Source of the DNA: Flaviramulus sp.
GTDB taxonomy: Bacteria > Bacteroidota > Bacteroidia > Flavobacteriales > Flavobacteriaceae
Direction of reading: 5' to 3'
DNA length: 64,000 bases
NCBI GenBank assembly: GCA_030731745.1
Contig: JANQTJ010000037.1
Location: forward strand, 2,315 to 66,314
The translations under genes were made by a program, and so were the position numbers. How positions within the stretch are numbered: the stretch's first letter is position 1; each line of letters starts with the position of its first letter. This document shows, piece by piece, positions 16,716 through 25,647 of the stretch. A model generated the notes under the pieces. It did not search any database. It was not told where the DNA came from and saw nothing but the letters and a program-made list of their open reading frames with translations.

Positions 16716-17645
16716 TTATAACGATTTTGATGTGTAAAAAGCCAAGGCTTTTGGCAGCAAAGTTATCTTAAAATCACCTGAACCAACGAGTTCACCATCA
16801 GCCTGTATTAATGGTAAATTATCAATATCAAACTCTATTTTTATACCCCTAGTTTTAAAACATTTAACTTTTTCAATTCTGTCAATTTTACCATTAAAAA
16901 GTGATATTATGTTTTTTATAATATCAATTGAATGAAAATTATTACCCATACTTATATCAAATAAACCATCAAAGGGACTCGGGTTGTTTGTAAGTTGCAT
17001 GCCTCCACCGGAATATTTGCATAAACCAATAGTAATCATTAAAGTTTTTACCGAAAACTCATTTGTATTAATAGTTGCATTAAAGTTTTTAAAAGAAAAC
17101 ATACAAGCAATGGCTCCTATCAAATAGGATAAAGCTCCTAAATATTTATATTTATTAACATAGCTAACAACATAGCCATCAAAACCAACACCCGCAGAAT
17201 TGTTGAAAAAAACAGGAGAACCATTATAGTTTTGAAATTCAATTTTACCCAAATCCTGATTTGCTATAAAACCCTTTTTAATAATTTTTATTGAAGATTC
17301 TATGTGTTTTGGAATGTTGTGCGTTTTAATCCAATCATTTCCGGTACCTATTGGAATTATGCCAATCGTTATATCAGAAGGATTTGAAAAACTTTGATTA
17401 AAAATTCCATTAACAATATTGTGCAAAGTTCCATCTCCGCCAATACAAATAATATTTTTAAACCCATTTTTTATCGCCTTTTGAGCAAGTTCTTTACTAT
17501 GTTTGTCGAACTCAGTGTAAGCAAACTCAAACTCAAAATTATATTGAGTTAATAAGGTTTTTATTTTAGGCCATTTTTTTTTAGCAGAACCATTTCCAGA
17601 AGTTGGATTAATAATTACATACCAATTTTGTATAGCGTTTTCCAC
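16716..17645 (-). CDS. Diacylglycerol/lipid kinase family protein (YegS/BmrU-like)
   Basis: A 309-residue cytoplasmic lipid kinase of the DAGK catalytic family. The nucleotide-binding motifs are NPTSGNGSA (13-21), GGDGT (69-73) and PIGTGND (98-104), and the C-terminal half is the beta-sandwich domain (FNNSAGVGFDGYV onwards). The start is GTG and overlaps the holB stop codon by one base (TAGTG), so both are read from one message. The substrate may be diacylglycerol or phosphatidylglycerol, as in YegS; this is not decided by sequence. Confidence 0.9.
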   Translation of the reverse strand: MENAIQNWYVIINPTSGNGSAKKKWPKIKTLLTQYNFEFEFAYTEFDKHSKELAQKAIKNGFKNIICIGGDGTLHNIVNGIFNQSFSNPSDITIGIIPIGTGNDWIKTHNIPKHIESSIKIIKKGFIANQDLGKIEFQNYNGSPVFFNNSAGVGFDGYVVSYVNKYKYLGALSYLIGAIACMFSFKNFNATINTNEFSVKTLMITIGLCKYSGGGMQLTNNPSPFDGLFDISMGNNFHSIDIIKNIISLFNGKIDRIEKVKCFKTRGIKIEFDIDNLPLIQADGELVGSGDFKITLLPKALAFYTSKSL

Positions 17646-18799
17646 TAATCAGGCTTTTTATGAAGAAGTCTTGTTAATTTTATTGATAAATCAGTCAAAA
17701 TTATTTTAGCATTACCGTTACGCTCAATATGGTATATAGCGTCTTGAATATCATTGCTTATTTCCATGATGTTGTTTCCGTGCACATAAGGAGCAAAATT
17801 TTCTAGTTTAAACTTTTCTGTTTTAGGCTCAAAAAACACCAAATCTTTAGTGTTATAATTTAACAGTAAAGCCTGACGGAAAAAATCTAAACAAAAATTT
17901 AAAAATTGTTTTTGTGTCTCTCTTCCCGTTTTAGAAATATCATCACTCCATGAAATTAAATCATGAATAGCAGCTTTGTTTCCTTTTGCTTTGAAAGCGC
18001 TTCGTATCCAAAAAATAAACCACGTTTCAAACTGTATGTCTTCAGAATCCTGATAAACTAGATCGCAGGCTTTATTATAATTACCATTTGATTGATGAGC
18101 AATTTTTTTAGCAACAGCGGCTTCTAAATTATACTCATTAATTAAAGACGCTATTATAACTTGTTCTGCTAAAGGAGGAAAATGTAAAACTTGGCATCGA
18201 GAACGAATTGTATTTATAATCTGTTCTTCATCTTCAGCTATTAATATAAAAACAGTTTTATTAGGTGGTTCTTCAATAAGTTTAAGAAGTTTATTTGCAG
18301 CAGCAGTATTCATCTTTTCAGCCATCCAAATAAGCATCACTTTAAAACCACCTTCATAAGCTTTTAAAGAGAGTGATTTTACAATATCTTGAGCTTCATC
18401 TACACCAATTTGCCCCTGTTTATTATCAACATCAAGTATTTTGTACCAATCAAATAAATTTCCATAGGGCTGATCTTTTATAAGTTGGCGCCATTCTTCT
18501 AAATAATGACTTGAAACAGGATGACTTTTAGCTTTATCACTTGTTGTTACAGGAAAAGCAAAATGTAAATCAGGGTGCGAAAAGCTCTTAAACTTTAGGT
18601 TACAAGCTTCATTACCGTTAATATTTTCACCATTAGAGTTACTACATAAAATATATTGTGCATACGCAATAGCCATTGGCAAAGTGCCACTACCTTCAGG
18701 ACCTACAAATAATTGAGCATGCGGAATCCTACCATTATCAACACTTTGTGTTAAATGATTTTTTATATGATTTTGACCTAAAATATTTTCAAAAAGCAT
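17645..18799 (-). CDS. holB: DNA polymerase III delta' subunit-like clamp loader ATPase
   Basis: A 384-residue AAA+ protein of the sliding-clamp loader. The N terminus (LFENILGQNHIKNHLTQSV, then IPHAQLFVGPEGSGTL) has a degenerate P-loop at 33-40. LKLIEEPPNKTVFILIAEDE and the SRC arginine-finger motif (RSRCQVLHFPPL) follow at about 165-205. Delta' typically has lost ATP binding, and the loose P-loop agrees. A cysteine/asparagine-rich insertion after residue 50 replaces the usual zinc module. It heads a two-gene unit with the lipid kinase. The -7 box TAGGTTTG ends only four bases before the ATG. Confidence 0.9.
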   Translation of the reverse strand: MLFENILGQNHIKNHLTQSVDNGRIPHAQLFVGPEGSGTLPMAIAYAQYILCSNSNGENINGNEACNLKFKSFSHPDLHFAFPVTTSDKAKSHPVSSHYLEEWRQLIKDQPYGNLFDWYKILDVDNKQGQIGVDEAQDIVKSLSLKAYEGGFKVMLIWMAEKMNTAAANKLLKLIEEPPNKTVFILIAEDEEQIINTIRSRCQVLHFPPLAEQVIIASLINEYNLEAAVAKKIAHQSNGNYNKACDLVYQDSEDIQFETWFIFWIRSAFKAKGNKAAIHDLISWSDDISKTGRETQKQFLNFCLDFFRQALLLNYNTKDLVFFEPKTEKFKLENFAPYVHGNNIMEISNDIQDAIYHIERNGNAKIILTDLSIKLTRLLHKKPD

Positions 18800-18973
18800 A
18801 TGACAAACCTACATAAATTTTTTGGTTTTGCTAAAAAGGAAGATTTAACTTCAATAAAAATTATTAAGTTGCGTCAAGAGTGTTCTTTAAAACTAAAATA
18901 TATAAATAATTATAGTTTTTTTATAATTCTTTATAAGCTATATCGTTTTCGTTTAAAAACACGTTTTAAATAG
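18800..18973 (+). CDS. Candidate small basic protein (57 aa), doubtful
   Basis: An open frame of 57 codons starts at an ATG that forms the palindrome CATATG with the divergent holB start and ends 13 bp before the pgk promoter box. The product would be strongly basic (C terminus [13 protein letters not shown]) with a short hydrophobic stretch SFFIILY. Codon choice is like that of the neighbours, but a frame of this size can arise by chance in AT-rich DNA. It also overlaps the holB promoter, and no family is recognised. Confidence 0.2.
   Translation: MTNLHKFFGFAKKEDLTSIKIIKLRQECSLKLKYINNYSFFIILYKLYRFRLKTRFK
18804..18811 (-). promoter_or_regulatory. TAnnTTTG -7 promoter element for holB
   Basis: TAGGTTTG on the minus strand ends four bases before the holB ATG. 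A transcript from it would start at or within a base or two of the initiation codon, that is, leaderless. Confidence 0.45.
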
Positions 18974-18986
18974 CTTTTTAATTAGT

Positions 18987-18994
18987 TACATTTG
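18987..18994 (+). promoter_or_regulatory. TAnnTTTG -7 promoter element for pgk
   Basis: TACATTTG lies 25 bases before the pgk ATG and matches the Bacteroidota -7 consensus. Confidence 0.6.
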
Positions 18995-19019
18995 TGTAAC
19001 TAATAGTAAAATTATTACA

Positions 19020-20207
19020 ATGAAGACTTTAAATGATTTTAATTTTGAAAATAAAAAAGCGATTATTCGAGTAGATTTTAACGTGCCTTTAAACGACGCT
19101 TTTGAAGTAACTGATGCAACAAGAATAGTATCAGCTAAACCAACTATCATAAAAATTTTAGAAGATGGTGGTAGTTGTATTTTAATGTCGCATTTAGGAC
19201 GGCCAAAAGGTGTTCAAGATGAGTTTTCGTTAAAACATATTGTTAAAAAAGTTGAAGATGTTTTAGGCGTTGAAGTTAAATTTGTAGAAGCATGTGTTGG
19301 AGAAAAAGCAGAAGCTGCAGCTGCAAATTTACAACCAGGACAAATTTTATTGTTAGAAAATTTACGTTTTCATAAAGAAGAAGAAGCTGGTGATGAGGCT
19401 TTTTCTAAACAACTTTCAAACCTAGGAGATATTTATGTAAATGATGCTTTTGGAACAGCTCATAGAGCACATGCCTCAACAACTATTGTTGCTCAATTTT
19501 TTGAGGGTAAAAAATGTTTTGGATATTTATTAGAGCAAGAAATACAGAGTATAGATAAAGTTATGAAAACTGGAGAAAAACCAGTTTTAGCGATTCTTGG
19601 AGGCGCTAAAGTATCTTCAAAAATCACCATCATCGAAAATATTTTAGATGCCGTAGATCATTTAATTATAGGTGGTGGTATGGCATTTACATTTGTAAAA
19701 GCGCATGGAGGAAAAATAGGAAATTCTATTTGTGAGGATGATAAAATGCCGTTAGCCTTGGATATTTTAAAACAAGCTAAAGAAAAAGGTGTTCAAGTTC
19801 ATATTCCTGTTGATACCATTGCTGCCGATGCTTTTAGTAATGATGCAAATACACAAATAGTTGATATTGATGCAATTCCAGATGGATGGGAAGGTGTAGA
19901 TGCAGGGCCAAAATCTAGAGCTCAATTTCACGATGTAGTGATGCAATGCAAAACCATACTTTGGAATGGGCCACTCGGTGTTTTTGAAATGGAGAAGTTT
20001 GCTAGAGGAACCATAGAATTAGGAAACTCTATTGCTGAAGCTACAAAAAATGGAGCATTTTCTTTAGTTGGAGGAGGCGATTCTGTTGCTGCTGTGAAAC
20101 AGTTTGGTTTTGAAGATAAAGTGAGTTATGTAAGTACCGGTGGTGGCGCTATGTTAGAAAGCTTAGAAGGCAAAATACTACCTGGAATTGCTGCTATTTT
20201 AGATTAG
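19020..20207 (+). CDS. pgk: Phosphoglycerate kinase
   Basis: A 395-residue glycolytic enzyme transferring phosphate from 1,3-bisphosphoglycerate to ADP. The substrate loop [10 protein letters not shown] is at 17-26, and [34 protein letters not shown] and the nucleotide-site block GGAKVSSKI follow. The C-terminal STGGGAMLE phosphate loop is intact. Full length, with its own promoter; the next gene on the strand follows after 68 bp. Confidence 0.98.
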   Translation: MKTLNDFNFENKKAIIRVDFNVPLNDAFEVTDATRIVSAKPTIIKILEDGGSCILMSHLGRPKGVQDEFSLKHIVKKVEDVLGVEVKFVEACVGEKAEAAAANLQPGQILLLENLRFHKEEEAGDEAFSKQLSNLGDIYVNDAFGTAHRAHASTTIVAQFFEGKKCFGYLLEQEIQSIDKVMKTGEKPVLAILGGAKVSSKITIIENILDAVDHLIIGGGMAFTFVKAHGGKIGNSICEDDKMPLALDILKQAKEKGVQVHIPVDTIAADAFSNDANTQIVDIDAIPDGWEGVDAGPKSRAQFHDVVMQCKTILWNGPLGVFEMEKFARGTIELGNSIAEATKNGAFSLVGGGDSVAAVKQFGFEDKVSYVSTGGGAMLESLEGKILPGIAAILD

Positions 20208-20275
20208 TTATAAAAAGTTTTTAAATTAAATTAAAAAATACGAATTTAGCCATAACATCGTTCAATACTAAATGA

Positions 20276-21841
20276 ATGGATTTTATGGCTTTTCGATTTT
20301 TTGTGTTAGTATTATTTTTAAGTTTTGGAATTTCTTTTTCTCAAAACAAAGATTCTTTAACATCTCAAAGACTCTATAATAAAGACACTTTGATTGATGG
20401 AAAACTCCAAAGTATTAAAATTATTGAAGCTCAACTAGATAGCACTTCAATAAAAAATTTAGAAGACCACGAATTAGCTTCTAAATTAGACGAGAAATGG
20501 CTTGAAGAGCTTTATAATAGCACCCTATTTGATACTATTTATAAAAGTGTAACTGAGTTAAACTTTGATGAGGTTGATTATCCTGAGTTATCAACAGACA
20601 CCCTGAAGGAAAGATTAAAAAGATTAGATGCAAAAACACCATTTAATGTAGCTTATAATCCTTCTCTTGAAAACGTTATTAAATCCTATTTAAAAAATCG
20701 TAGAAATACCCTTCAAAATTTAATGAGTTTAAGTGGGTTTTATTTCCCAATGTTTGAGAGAGAATTAGATAATCAAGACATACCTTTAGAAATAAAATAT
20801 TTAGCTATTGTAGAGTCAGCTTTAAAACCTAGAGCTAAATCTAGAGTAGGCGCAACAGGTTTGTGGCAATTTATGTTTAGTACTGGTAAAATGTACGGAT
20901 TAGATGTAAGCAGCTATGTTGATGAACGTAGCGATCCTATAAAATCTACGGTTGCTGCATCAAAATATCTGGCAAAACTTTATGAAATTTTTGGCGATTG
21001 GGATTTAGCTTTAGCTGCCTACAACTCTGGCCCTGGCAACGTTACAAAAGCCATTCGACGTTCTGGAGGTTACCAAAATTATTGGAATATTAGACATAAT
21101 TTACCTAGAGAGACTGCGGGTTATTTGCCAGCATTTTTAGCTACTATGTATATTTTTGAGTATGCTGAAGAACATGGTTTTAAAAAAATAAAACCAGAAT
21201 TTGCACTTTTTGAAACAGATACGATACGCGTTAAGCAAATGATAACTCTTGATCAAGTTTCCGAGGTAACAGGGACTTCAATTGAAGAACTTCAGTTTTT
21301 AAATCCTTCTTATAAATTAGATATTATTCCTTTTATCCAAGGGGAGAATTATGCGTTAAGACTTCCTAAAAGCGCTATTGGTAATTTTGTAAATAATGAA
21401 GATAAAATTTATGCTTTTGCTAAAGAAGAATTTGATAAACGAGAAAAACCGCTACCACAATTTTTCAATGCTAATGATAAAATAACTTATAGAGTAAAAT
21501 CTGGAGATTATTTAGGTAGAATTTCCAGATTTTATGCGGTAAGGGTAAGCGATATTAAAAGATGGAATGGTTTACGCAGTAACGAGTTAAAAATAGGACA
21601 ACGTTTAACAATTTATCCTAAAAACCCGCAAGCAGCAAATGTATCACAAGTTTCTATCGTTCAAACACAAACTAAGCCAATATCAGGAAACATAGAAACC
21701 TATATTGTTAAAAGCGGAGACTCTCTTTGGAGCATATCTCAAAAATTTCCCGGAGTTTCTGTTCAAAATATTAAAGATTGGAACGGTATTAGTGGTAGTA
21801 ATTTGAAACCAGGAATGAAACTTAAAATATCAAAAGGTTAA
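20276..21841 (+). CDS. Membrane-bound lytic transglycosylase with LysM repeats (MltD-like)
   Basis: A 521-residue exported murein hydrolase. A signal peptide covers about residues 1-22 (cleavage before QNKD; initiation may be at either of two close ATGs). The SLT domain lies at about 150-290: catalytic Glu180 in YLAIVESALKP, GLWQFM at 195-200 and AAYNSGPGN at 247-255. Two clear LysM peptidoglycan-binding repeats follow (404-447 and 475-519), with a degenerate one near 318-363. It cleaves glycan strands to 1,6-anhydromuramyl ends. The DUF4837 lipoprotein gene follows after 27 bp and is probably cotranscribed. Confidence 0.93.
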   Translation: MDFMAFRFFVLVLFLSFGISFSQNKDSLTSQRLYNKDTLIDGKLQSIKIIEAQLDSTSIKNLEDHELASKLDEKWLEELYNSTLFDTIYKSVTELNFDEVDYPELSTDTLKERLKRLDAKTPFNVAYNPSLENVIKSYLKNRRNTLQNLMSLSGFYFPMFERELDNQDIPLEIKYLAIVESALKPRAKSRVGATGLWQFMFSTGKMYGLDVSSYVDERSDPIKSTVAASKYLAKLYEIFGDWDLALAAYNSGPGNVTKAIRRSGGYQNYWNIRHNLPRETAGYLPAFLATMYIFEYAEEHGFKKIKPEFALFETDTIRVKQMITLDQVSEVTGTSIEELQFLNPSYKLDIIPFIQGENYALRLPKSAIGNFVNNEDKIYAFAKEEFDKREKPLPQFFNANDKITYRVKSGDYLGRISRFYAVRVSDIKRWNGLRSNELKIGQRLTIYPKNPQAANVSQVSIVQTQTKPISGNIETYIVKSGDSLWSISQKFPGVSVQNIKDWNGISGSNLKPGMKLKISKG

Positions 21842-21868
21842 ATTCCATAAAACAATAAAAATAAACGT

Positions 21869-22846
21869 ATGAAATATTTTATTCTTTCATTTTTATCATT
21901 AACACTTTTAACGGCTTGCGCAGACAAGAAAAAATCTAACGAGCGATACTTAGCTGATGCTTCAGGAGCCATAAATAATGTATCTGTAGTAGTTGATAAT
22001 GAGTTATGGGACGGTAGTATTGGAGAGGCTATAAGAAACATTTTAGCTAAACCAATTTACGGTTTGCCTCAAGATGAACCTACATTTACGATTAGTCAAA
22101 TTCCACCATCTGTTTTCTCTGGTTTTGTAACTAAAAACAGAACGGTTTTAAAAATAGAACCAAATAAAGAACCGGGTATTGAAATTTCTGAAAATGTTTA
22201 CGCAAAACCTCAAAAAGTGATTGTAATTTCAGGTAAAACTAAAAATGAAATTATAGGTATTTTAGTTGAAAATGAATCAAAAATAATTGAAACATTTAGA
22301 AATCAAGAATTGGAAGAAAGGTTACGACAAATGTCTAAATCGCCTCACCAGTTTACTTCAATAAAAGAAAAACTGGGATTAACCATTCAATTTTCATCCA
22401 TTTACAGAATCGCTAAAGAAGATGATAATTTTTTCTGGGTAAGAAAAGATATAACTACAGGAACAAATAATTTATTGATTTATGTATTACAGGGAAATGC
22501 GATAATAAGAAATGATAGCGTAATAAATCAAATAATAAAAATAAGAGACTCTATAGGCAAACAATATGTTGAAGGAGCTGTAGAGGGTTCATATATGGTA
22601 ACTGAAAATGCTTATACACCTTTTCATGGAGAAACGATTTTAGATAATAAATCTGCTCTAGAAACAAAAGGTATTTGGGATCTAAAAAATGGTTTTATGG
22701 GCGGGCCATTTATAAATTATGCTATTGAAGACAAAATAAACAATAGATGGGTTGTTATTGAAGGATTTGCATTTGCTCCTTCTGTTGAAAAAAGAAACTA
22801 CATGTTAGAGCTTGAAGCTATTATTAAGTCTGTTAAAATTGATTAA
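21869..22846 (+). CDS. DUF4837 family lipoprotein
   Basis: A 325-residue exported protein. The signal peptide ends in the lipobox LLTAC (cysteine near residue 17). The mature chain has the blocks I associate with DUF4837: DNELWDGSIGEAIRNILAKPIYGLPQDE split over 50-75, FWVRKDITTGTNNLLIYV, and the C-terminal GFMGGPFINYAIEDKINNRWVVIEG region. The function is unknown. It follows the MltD-like gene by 27 bp and is closed by a strong terminator, so the pair may act together in envelope maintenance; that link is inferred from position only. Confidence 0.85.
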   Translation: MKYFILSFLSLTLLTACADKKKSNERYLADASGAINNVSVVVDNELWDGSIGEAIRNILAKPIYGLPQDEPTFTISQIPPSVFSGFVTKNRTVLKIEPNKEPGIEISENVYAKPQKVIVISGKTKNEIIGILVENESKIIETFRNQELEERLRQMSKSPHQFTSIKEKLGLTIQFSSIYRIAKEDDNFFWVRKDITTGTNNLLIYVLQGNAIIRNDSVINQIIKIRDSIGKQYVEGAVEGSYMVTENAYTPFHGETILDNKSALETKGIWDLKNGFMGGPFINYAIEDKINNRWVVIEGFAFAPSVEKRNYMLELEAIIKSVKID

Positions 22847-22863
22847 AACATAGCATTACAAAT

Positions 22864-22897
22864 AAAAAAAGACCAACGTTATTGTTGGTCTTTTTTT
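22864..22897. terminator. Bidirectional Rho-independent terminator
   Basis: A perfect 14-bp stem (arms 22864-22877 and 22884-22897) with a GTTATT loop, seven A before and seven T after. It lies between the convergent DUF4837 and tatA genes and works in both orientations. Confidence 0.95.
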
Positions 22898-22924
22898 ATT
22901 TGTAATGAAGCTAAAAGAATACTC

Positions 22925-23101
22925 TTATTTATCTTCTTTTTTATCTTCTTCTTTACTGGCATCTTTAAATTCTTTGATACCACTCCCAAGGCCACGCATT
23001 AATTCTGGTATTTTTTTACCTCCAAATAATAATAACACAACCACTACAATTAATGCTATTTGCCAAGGTCCAATTGCCAACGGTAATATATATAAACTCA
23101 T
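22925..23101 (-). CDS. tatA: Sec-independent protein translocase TatA
   Basis: About 58 residues starting [14 protein letters not shown] at 23101; an upstream in-frame ATG at 23122 is less likely because it falls beside the promoter box. One membrane helix ([14 protein letters not shown]) is followed by the hinge [14 protein letters not shown], an amphipathic helix with [10 protein letters not shown], and an acidic/lysine tail. These are the hallmarks of TatA/TatE, the pore-forming subunit for folded, twin-arginine-signal proteins. No tatC is adjacent, as is usual in this group. Confidence 0.95.
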   Translation of the reverse strand: MSLYILPLAIGPWQIALIVVVVLLLFGGKKIPELMRGLGSGIKEFKDASKEEDKKEDK

Positions 23102-23119
23102 AATATTAGTTTTAAAAAA

Positions 23120-23127
23120 CAAAGTTA
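23120..23127 (-). promoter_or_regulatory. TAnnTTTG -7 promoter element for tatA
   Basis: TAACTTTG on the minus strand lies 18 bases before the preferred tatA ATG at 23101, which supports that start over the longer reading at 23122. Confidence 0.6.
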
Positions 23128-23172
23128 ATAATTAAAGTTAAATAAAATCGTTTTATGCATAACTTTAGCAAA

Positions 23173-23250
23173 ATGAGTTTAACTAGCGAATTATATATAA
23201 TAAGTGCAGCAATATGTTTAATAAATTCTATTTATTTTTGTTTTAAATGA
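23173..23250 (+). CDS. Candidate 25-aa membrane peptide coupled to M23 peptidase, doubtful
   Basis: An open frame MSLTSELYIISAAICLINSI plus five residues ends in TGA overlapping the ATG of the M23 peptidase (ATGA). It would be a single hydrophobic helix. A seven-of-eight promoter box (TAACTTTA) ends five bases before its ATG. The frame is short enough to be chance; the stop/start overlap and the position are the only support. Confidence 0.18.
   Translation: MSLTSELYIISAAICLINSIYFCFK
23233..23240 (+). promoter_or_regulatory. TAnnTTTG -7 promoter element for the M23 gene
   Basis: TATTTTTG ends six bases before the M23 peptidase ATG, predicting a leaderless or near-leaderless transcript. Confidence 0.4.
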
Positions 23251-24119
23251 AAGATAAGAAGAATAAACCCAAAAAAATAAAAAAGAAATTACTTGATAAG
23301 TACCGTTTATTAATACTTAATGAACATACTTTTGAAGAACGCCTGTCATTTAAGCTTACTCGTTTAAATGTTTTTGTATTAGGCTCTTTATTAGCTATTT
23401 TTTTAATTTCATTAACTTATTTACTCATAGCGTTTACACCTCTTAGAGAGTATATTCCAGGATATTCTTCAACAGCTCTAAAAAAGCAGGCAATAGAGTT
23501 AAATTATAAAACAGATTCGTTACAAAAAGTTATTTCGATGAATGAGCTTTATTATGCGTCTATAAGAAAAGTATTAAAAGGCGATGTAAGTGCTGCTGAT
23601 TTTAATAAAGATTCTATTATAGAAGCCGTTAAGTTAGAAGCCAACGAAGTAGATTTGAATCCAAGTGCTGAAGATTCATTATTAAGAGATAAGGTTGACA
23701 AAGAAGATAAATATAATTTGTTTGAGTCAGCTACATCTGCAACAAACTTTGTTTTATTTCCTCCTGTAAATGGCACAATTAGTGAAGATTATAATGCGAA
23801 AGAAAGGCACTATGCCGTAGATATTGTAGTGGCAAAAGATACACCAGTAAAATCAACAGCAGATGGTGTTGTAATTTTTTCTGAATGGACTGCAAATACA
23901 GGTTATGTAATTATTATAGAACATGGTTATGGGCTAATTTCAATTTACAAGCACAATGCATCTTTAACAAAAACACAAGGCGATTTAGTTAAAGCAGGAG
24001 AAGTTATTGCAACAGCTGGCAATACTGGCGAATTATCAACTGGACCCCATTTGCATTTTGAACTTTGGAACGATGGCTATCCAATTAATCCTAATAATTT
24101 TATAGATTTTAATAAATGA
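23247..24119 (+). CDS. M23 family metallopeptidase (LytM domain)
   Basis: A 290-residue inner-membrane protein with a long basic cytoplasmic start (KDKKNKPKKIKKKLLDK), one membrane helix at 41-62, a short periplasmic helical linker, and the LytM domain from about 165. Zinc ligands are His188 and Asp192 (HYAVDIV) and the HLH of GPHLHFEL (268-270), so it looks catalytically competent. Such proteins cut peptide cross-links in peptidoglycan or, with coiled coils, activate amidases. It overlaps the GH3-family gene by four bases (ATGA), a conserved-looking pair. Confidence 0.92.
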   Translation: MKDKKNKPKKIKKKLLDKYRLLILNEHTFEERLSFKLTRLNVFVLGSLLAIFLISLTYLLIAFTPLREYIPGYSSTALKKQAIELNYKTDSLQKVISMNELYYASIRKVLKGDVSAADFNKDSIIEAVKLEANEVDLNPSAEDSLLRDKVDKEDKYNLFESATSATNFVLFPPVNGTISEDYNAKERHYAVDIVVAKDTPVKSTADGVVIFSEWTANTGYVIIIEHGYGLISIYKHNASLTKTQGDLVKAGEVIATAGNTGELSTGPHLHFELWNDGYPINPNNFIDFNK

Positions 24120-25603
24120 TATCCCTTAAATCTGCTTTAGCAAAACCTTTTGCAAAATATATTTATAAAAAAATTCAAAAGTGGGCAAACAACCCTGTTG
24201 AAACTCAAGAAAAAGTTTTTCAAGATTTAATATCAAAAGCAACATCTACGGAGTTTGGCAAAGATCACGACTTTGTTAGTATAAACAATCATCAAGATTT
24301 TATAAAACGGGTTCCTGTAAAAGATTATGAAGCTTTAAAAACTTATGTTGATAAGGTAGTTGCAGGAGAAATGGATATACTTTGGAAAGGTAAACCTATT
24401 TATTTTGCAAAAACATCAGGAACTACCTCCGGATCAAAATATATTCCAATCACAAAAGAAAGTATGCCAAATCATGTTGAAGCCGCAAGAAATGCTATTT
24501 TATTGTACATCAACGAAACTGGTAAAAGTAAGTTTGTTGATGGTAAAATGATTTTTTTACAAGGAAGCCCAATTCTTAAAGAACAAAATGGAATTCAATT
24601 AGGTCGTTTATCGGGAATTGTGGCTCATTATGTTCCAAACTACTTACAAAAAAACAGATTACCTTCATGGGAAACCAATTGTATTGAAGATTGGGAAACT
24701 AAAGTTGATGCGATAGTTGAAGAAACACTTCCAGAAAATATGACGATTATTTCTGGGATACCTTCTTGGGTACAAATGTATTTTGAAAAAATACAACTAA
24801 AAACAGAAAAAAAGGTAGGCGATATTTTTAAAAATTTCAACCTTTTTATTTTTGGAGGTGTTAACTACGAGCCTTACCGAGCTAAATTCGAAAGTTTAAT
24901 AGGAAGAAAAGTTGATAGTATAGAATTATATCCTGCAAGCGAAGGGTTTTTTGCTTTTCAAGACAAACAAAATGATAAGGGTATGTTACTTCAGTTAAAC
25001 TCTGGGATATTTTATGAGTTTATTAAAGCAGATGATTTTTTTACTGAAAACCCAAAACGAATAACTATTAAAGATGTTGAGGTTGGCGTAAATTATGTAA
25101 TGATTATTTCAACTAATGCAGGTTTATGGGCTTACAATATTGGAGATACTGTTGAGTTTACTTCAACAAAACCTTATAAACTTATAGTTTCTGGAAGGAT
25201 TAAGCATTTTATTTCAGCTTTTGGAGAACATGTTATAGGAAAAGAAGTTGAACAAGCCATGCAAGAGGCTATTATAGATTCAGACGTTCGTGTTTCAGAG
25301 TTTACGGTGGCACCTCAAATAAACCCAAAAGAAGGGTTACCTTATCATGAATGGTTTATAGAGTTTGAAAATGAGCCAGAAGATATGTTCGCTTTAGCGA
25401 AAAAAATTGATGAATCACTTCAAAAACAGAATAGTTATTATTTTGATTTGATAAAAGGCAAGGTGTTACAACCTCTTAAAATAACGCAAGTAAAAAAAGG
25501 CGGGTTTCAAGATTACATGAAATCTATTGGTAAACTTGGAGGTCAAAACAAACTTCCTAGATTATCGAACGATAGAAAAATTGTAGAGGGTTTTCCAAAG
25601 TAA
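24116..25603 (+). CDS. GH3-family acyl-adenylate-forming protein
   Basis: A 495-residue member of the ANL superfamily resembling plant GH3 auxin/jasmonate-amino acid conjugases. The ATP phosphate loop is TSGTTSGSK (100-108), the A4/A5-like block is SIELYPASEGFFAFQ, and the hinge/C-domain start is VSGRIKHFISAFGEHVIGKE. Plant enzymes adenylate a carboxylic acid and join it to an amino acid. Bacterial homologues are common in Bacteroidota but their acids are unknown. It is translationally coupled to the M23 peptidase, hinting at an envelope substrate. The family is secure, the reaction only inferred. Confidence 0.9.
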   Translation: MISLKSALAKPFAKYIYKKIQKWANNPVETQEKVFQDLISKATSTEFGKDHDFVSINNHQDFIKRVPVKDYEALKTYVDKVVAGEMDILWKGKPIYFAKTSGTTSGSKYIPITKESMPNHVEAARNAILLYINETGKSKFVDGKMIFLQGSPILKEQNGIQLGRLSGIVAHYVPNYLQKNRLPSWETNCIEDWETKVDAIVEETLPENMTIISGIPSWVQMYFEKIQLKTEKKVGDIFKNFNLFIFGGVNYEPYRAKFESLIGRKVDSIELYPASEGFFAFQDKQNDKGMLLQLNSGIFYEFIKADDFFTENPKRITIKDVEVGVNYVMIISTNAGLWAYNIGDTVEFTSTKPYKLIVSGRIKHFISAFGEHVIGKEVEQAMQEAIIDSDVRVSEFTVAPQINPKEGLPYHEWFIEFENEPEDMFALAKKIDESLQKQNSYYFDLIKGKVLQPLKITQVKKGGFQDYMKSIGKLGGQNKLPRLSNDRKIVEGFPK

Positions 25604-25621
25604 AATTACGTTTAATAGTAC

Positions 25622-25629
25622 TATATTTG
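25622..25629 (+). promoter_or_regulatory. TAnnTTTG -7 promoter element
   Basis: TATATTTG lies 18 bases before the following ATG, so the nucleoside-phosphorylase-like gene, and possibly the polysaccharide locus behind it, starts here. Confidence 0.6.
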
Positions 25630-25647
25630 TATCGTCCAAATTAAACA

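Noticed and set aside
22905-23135. 76-codon plus-strand frame
   Set aside because: It is antisense to tatA and begins in the region after a terminator, with no family resemblance.
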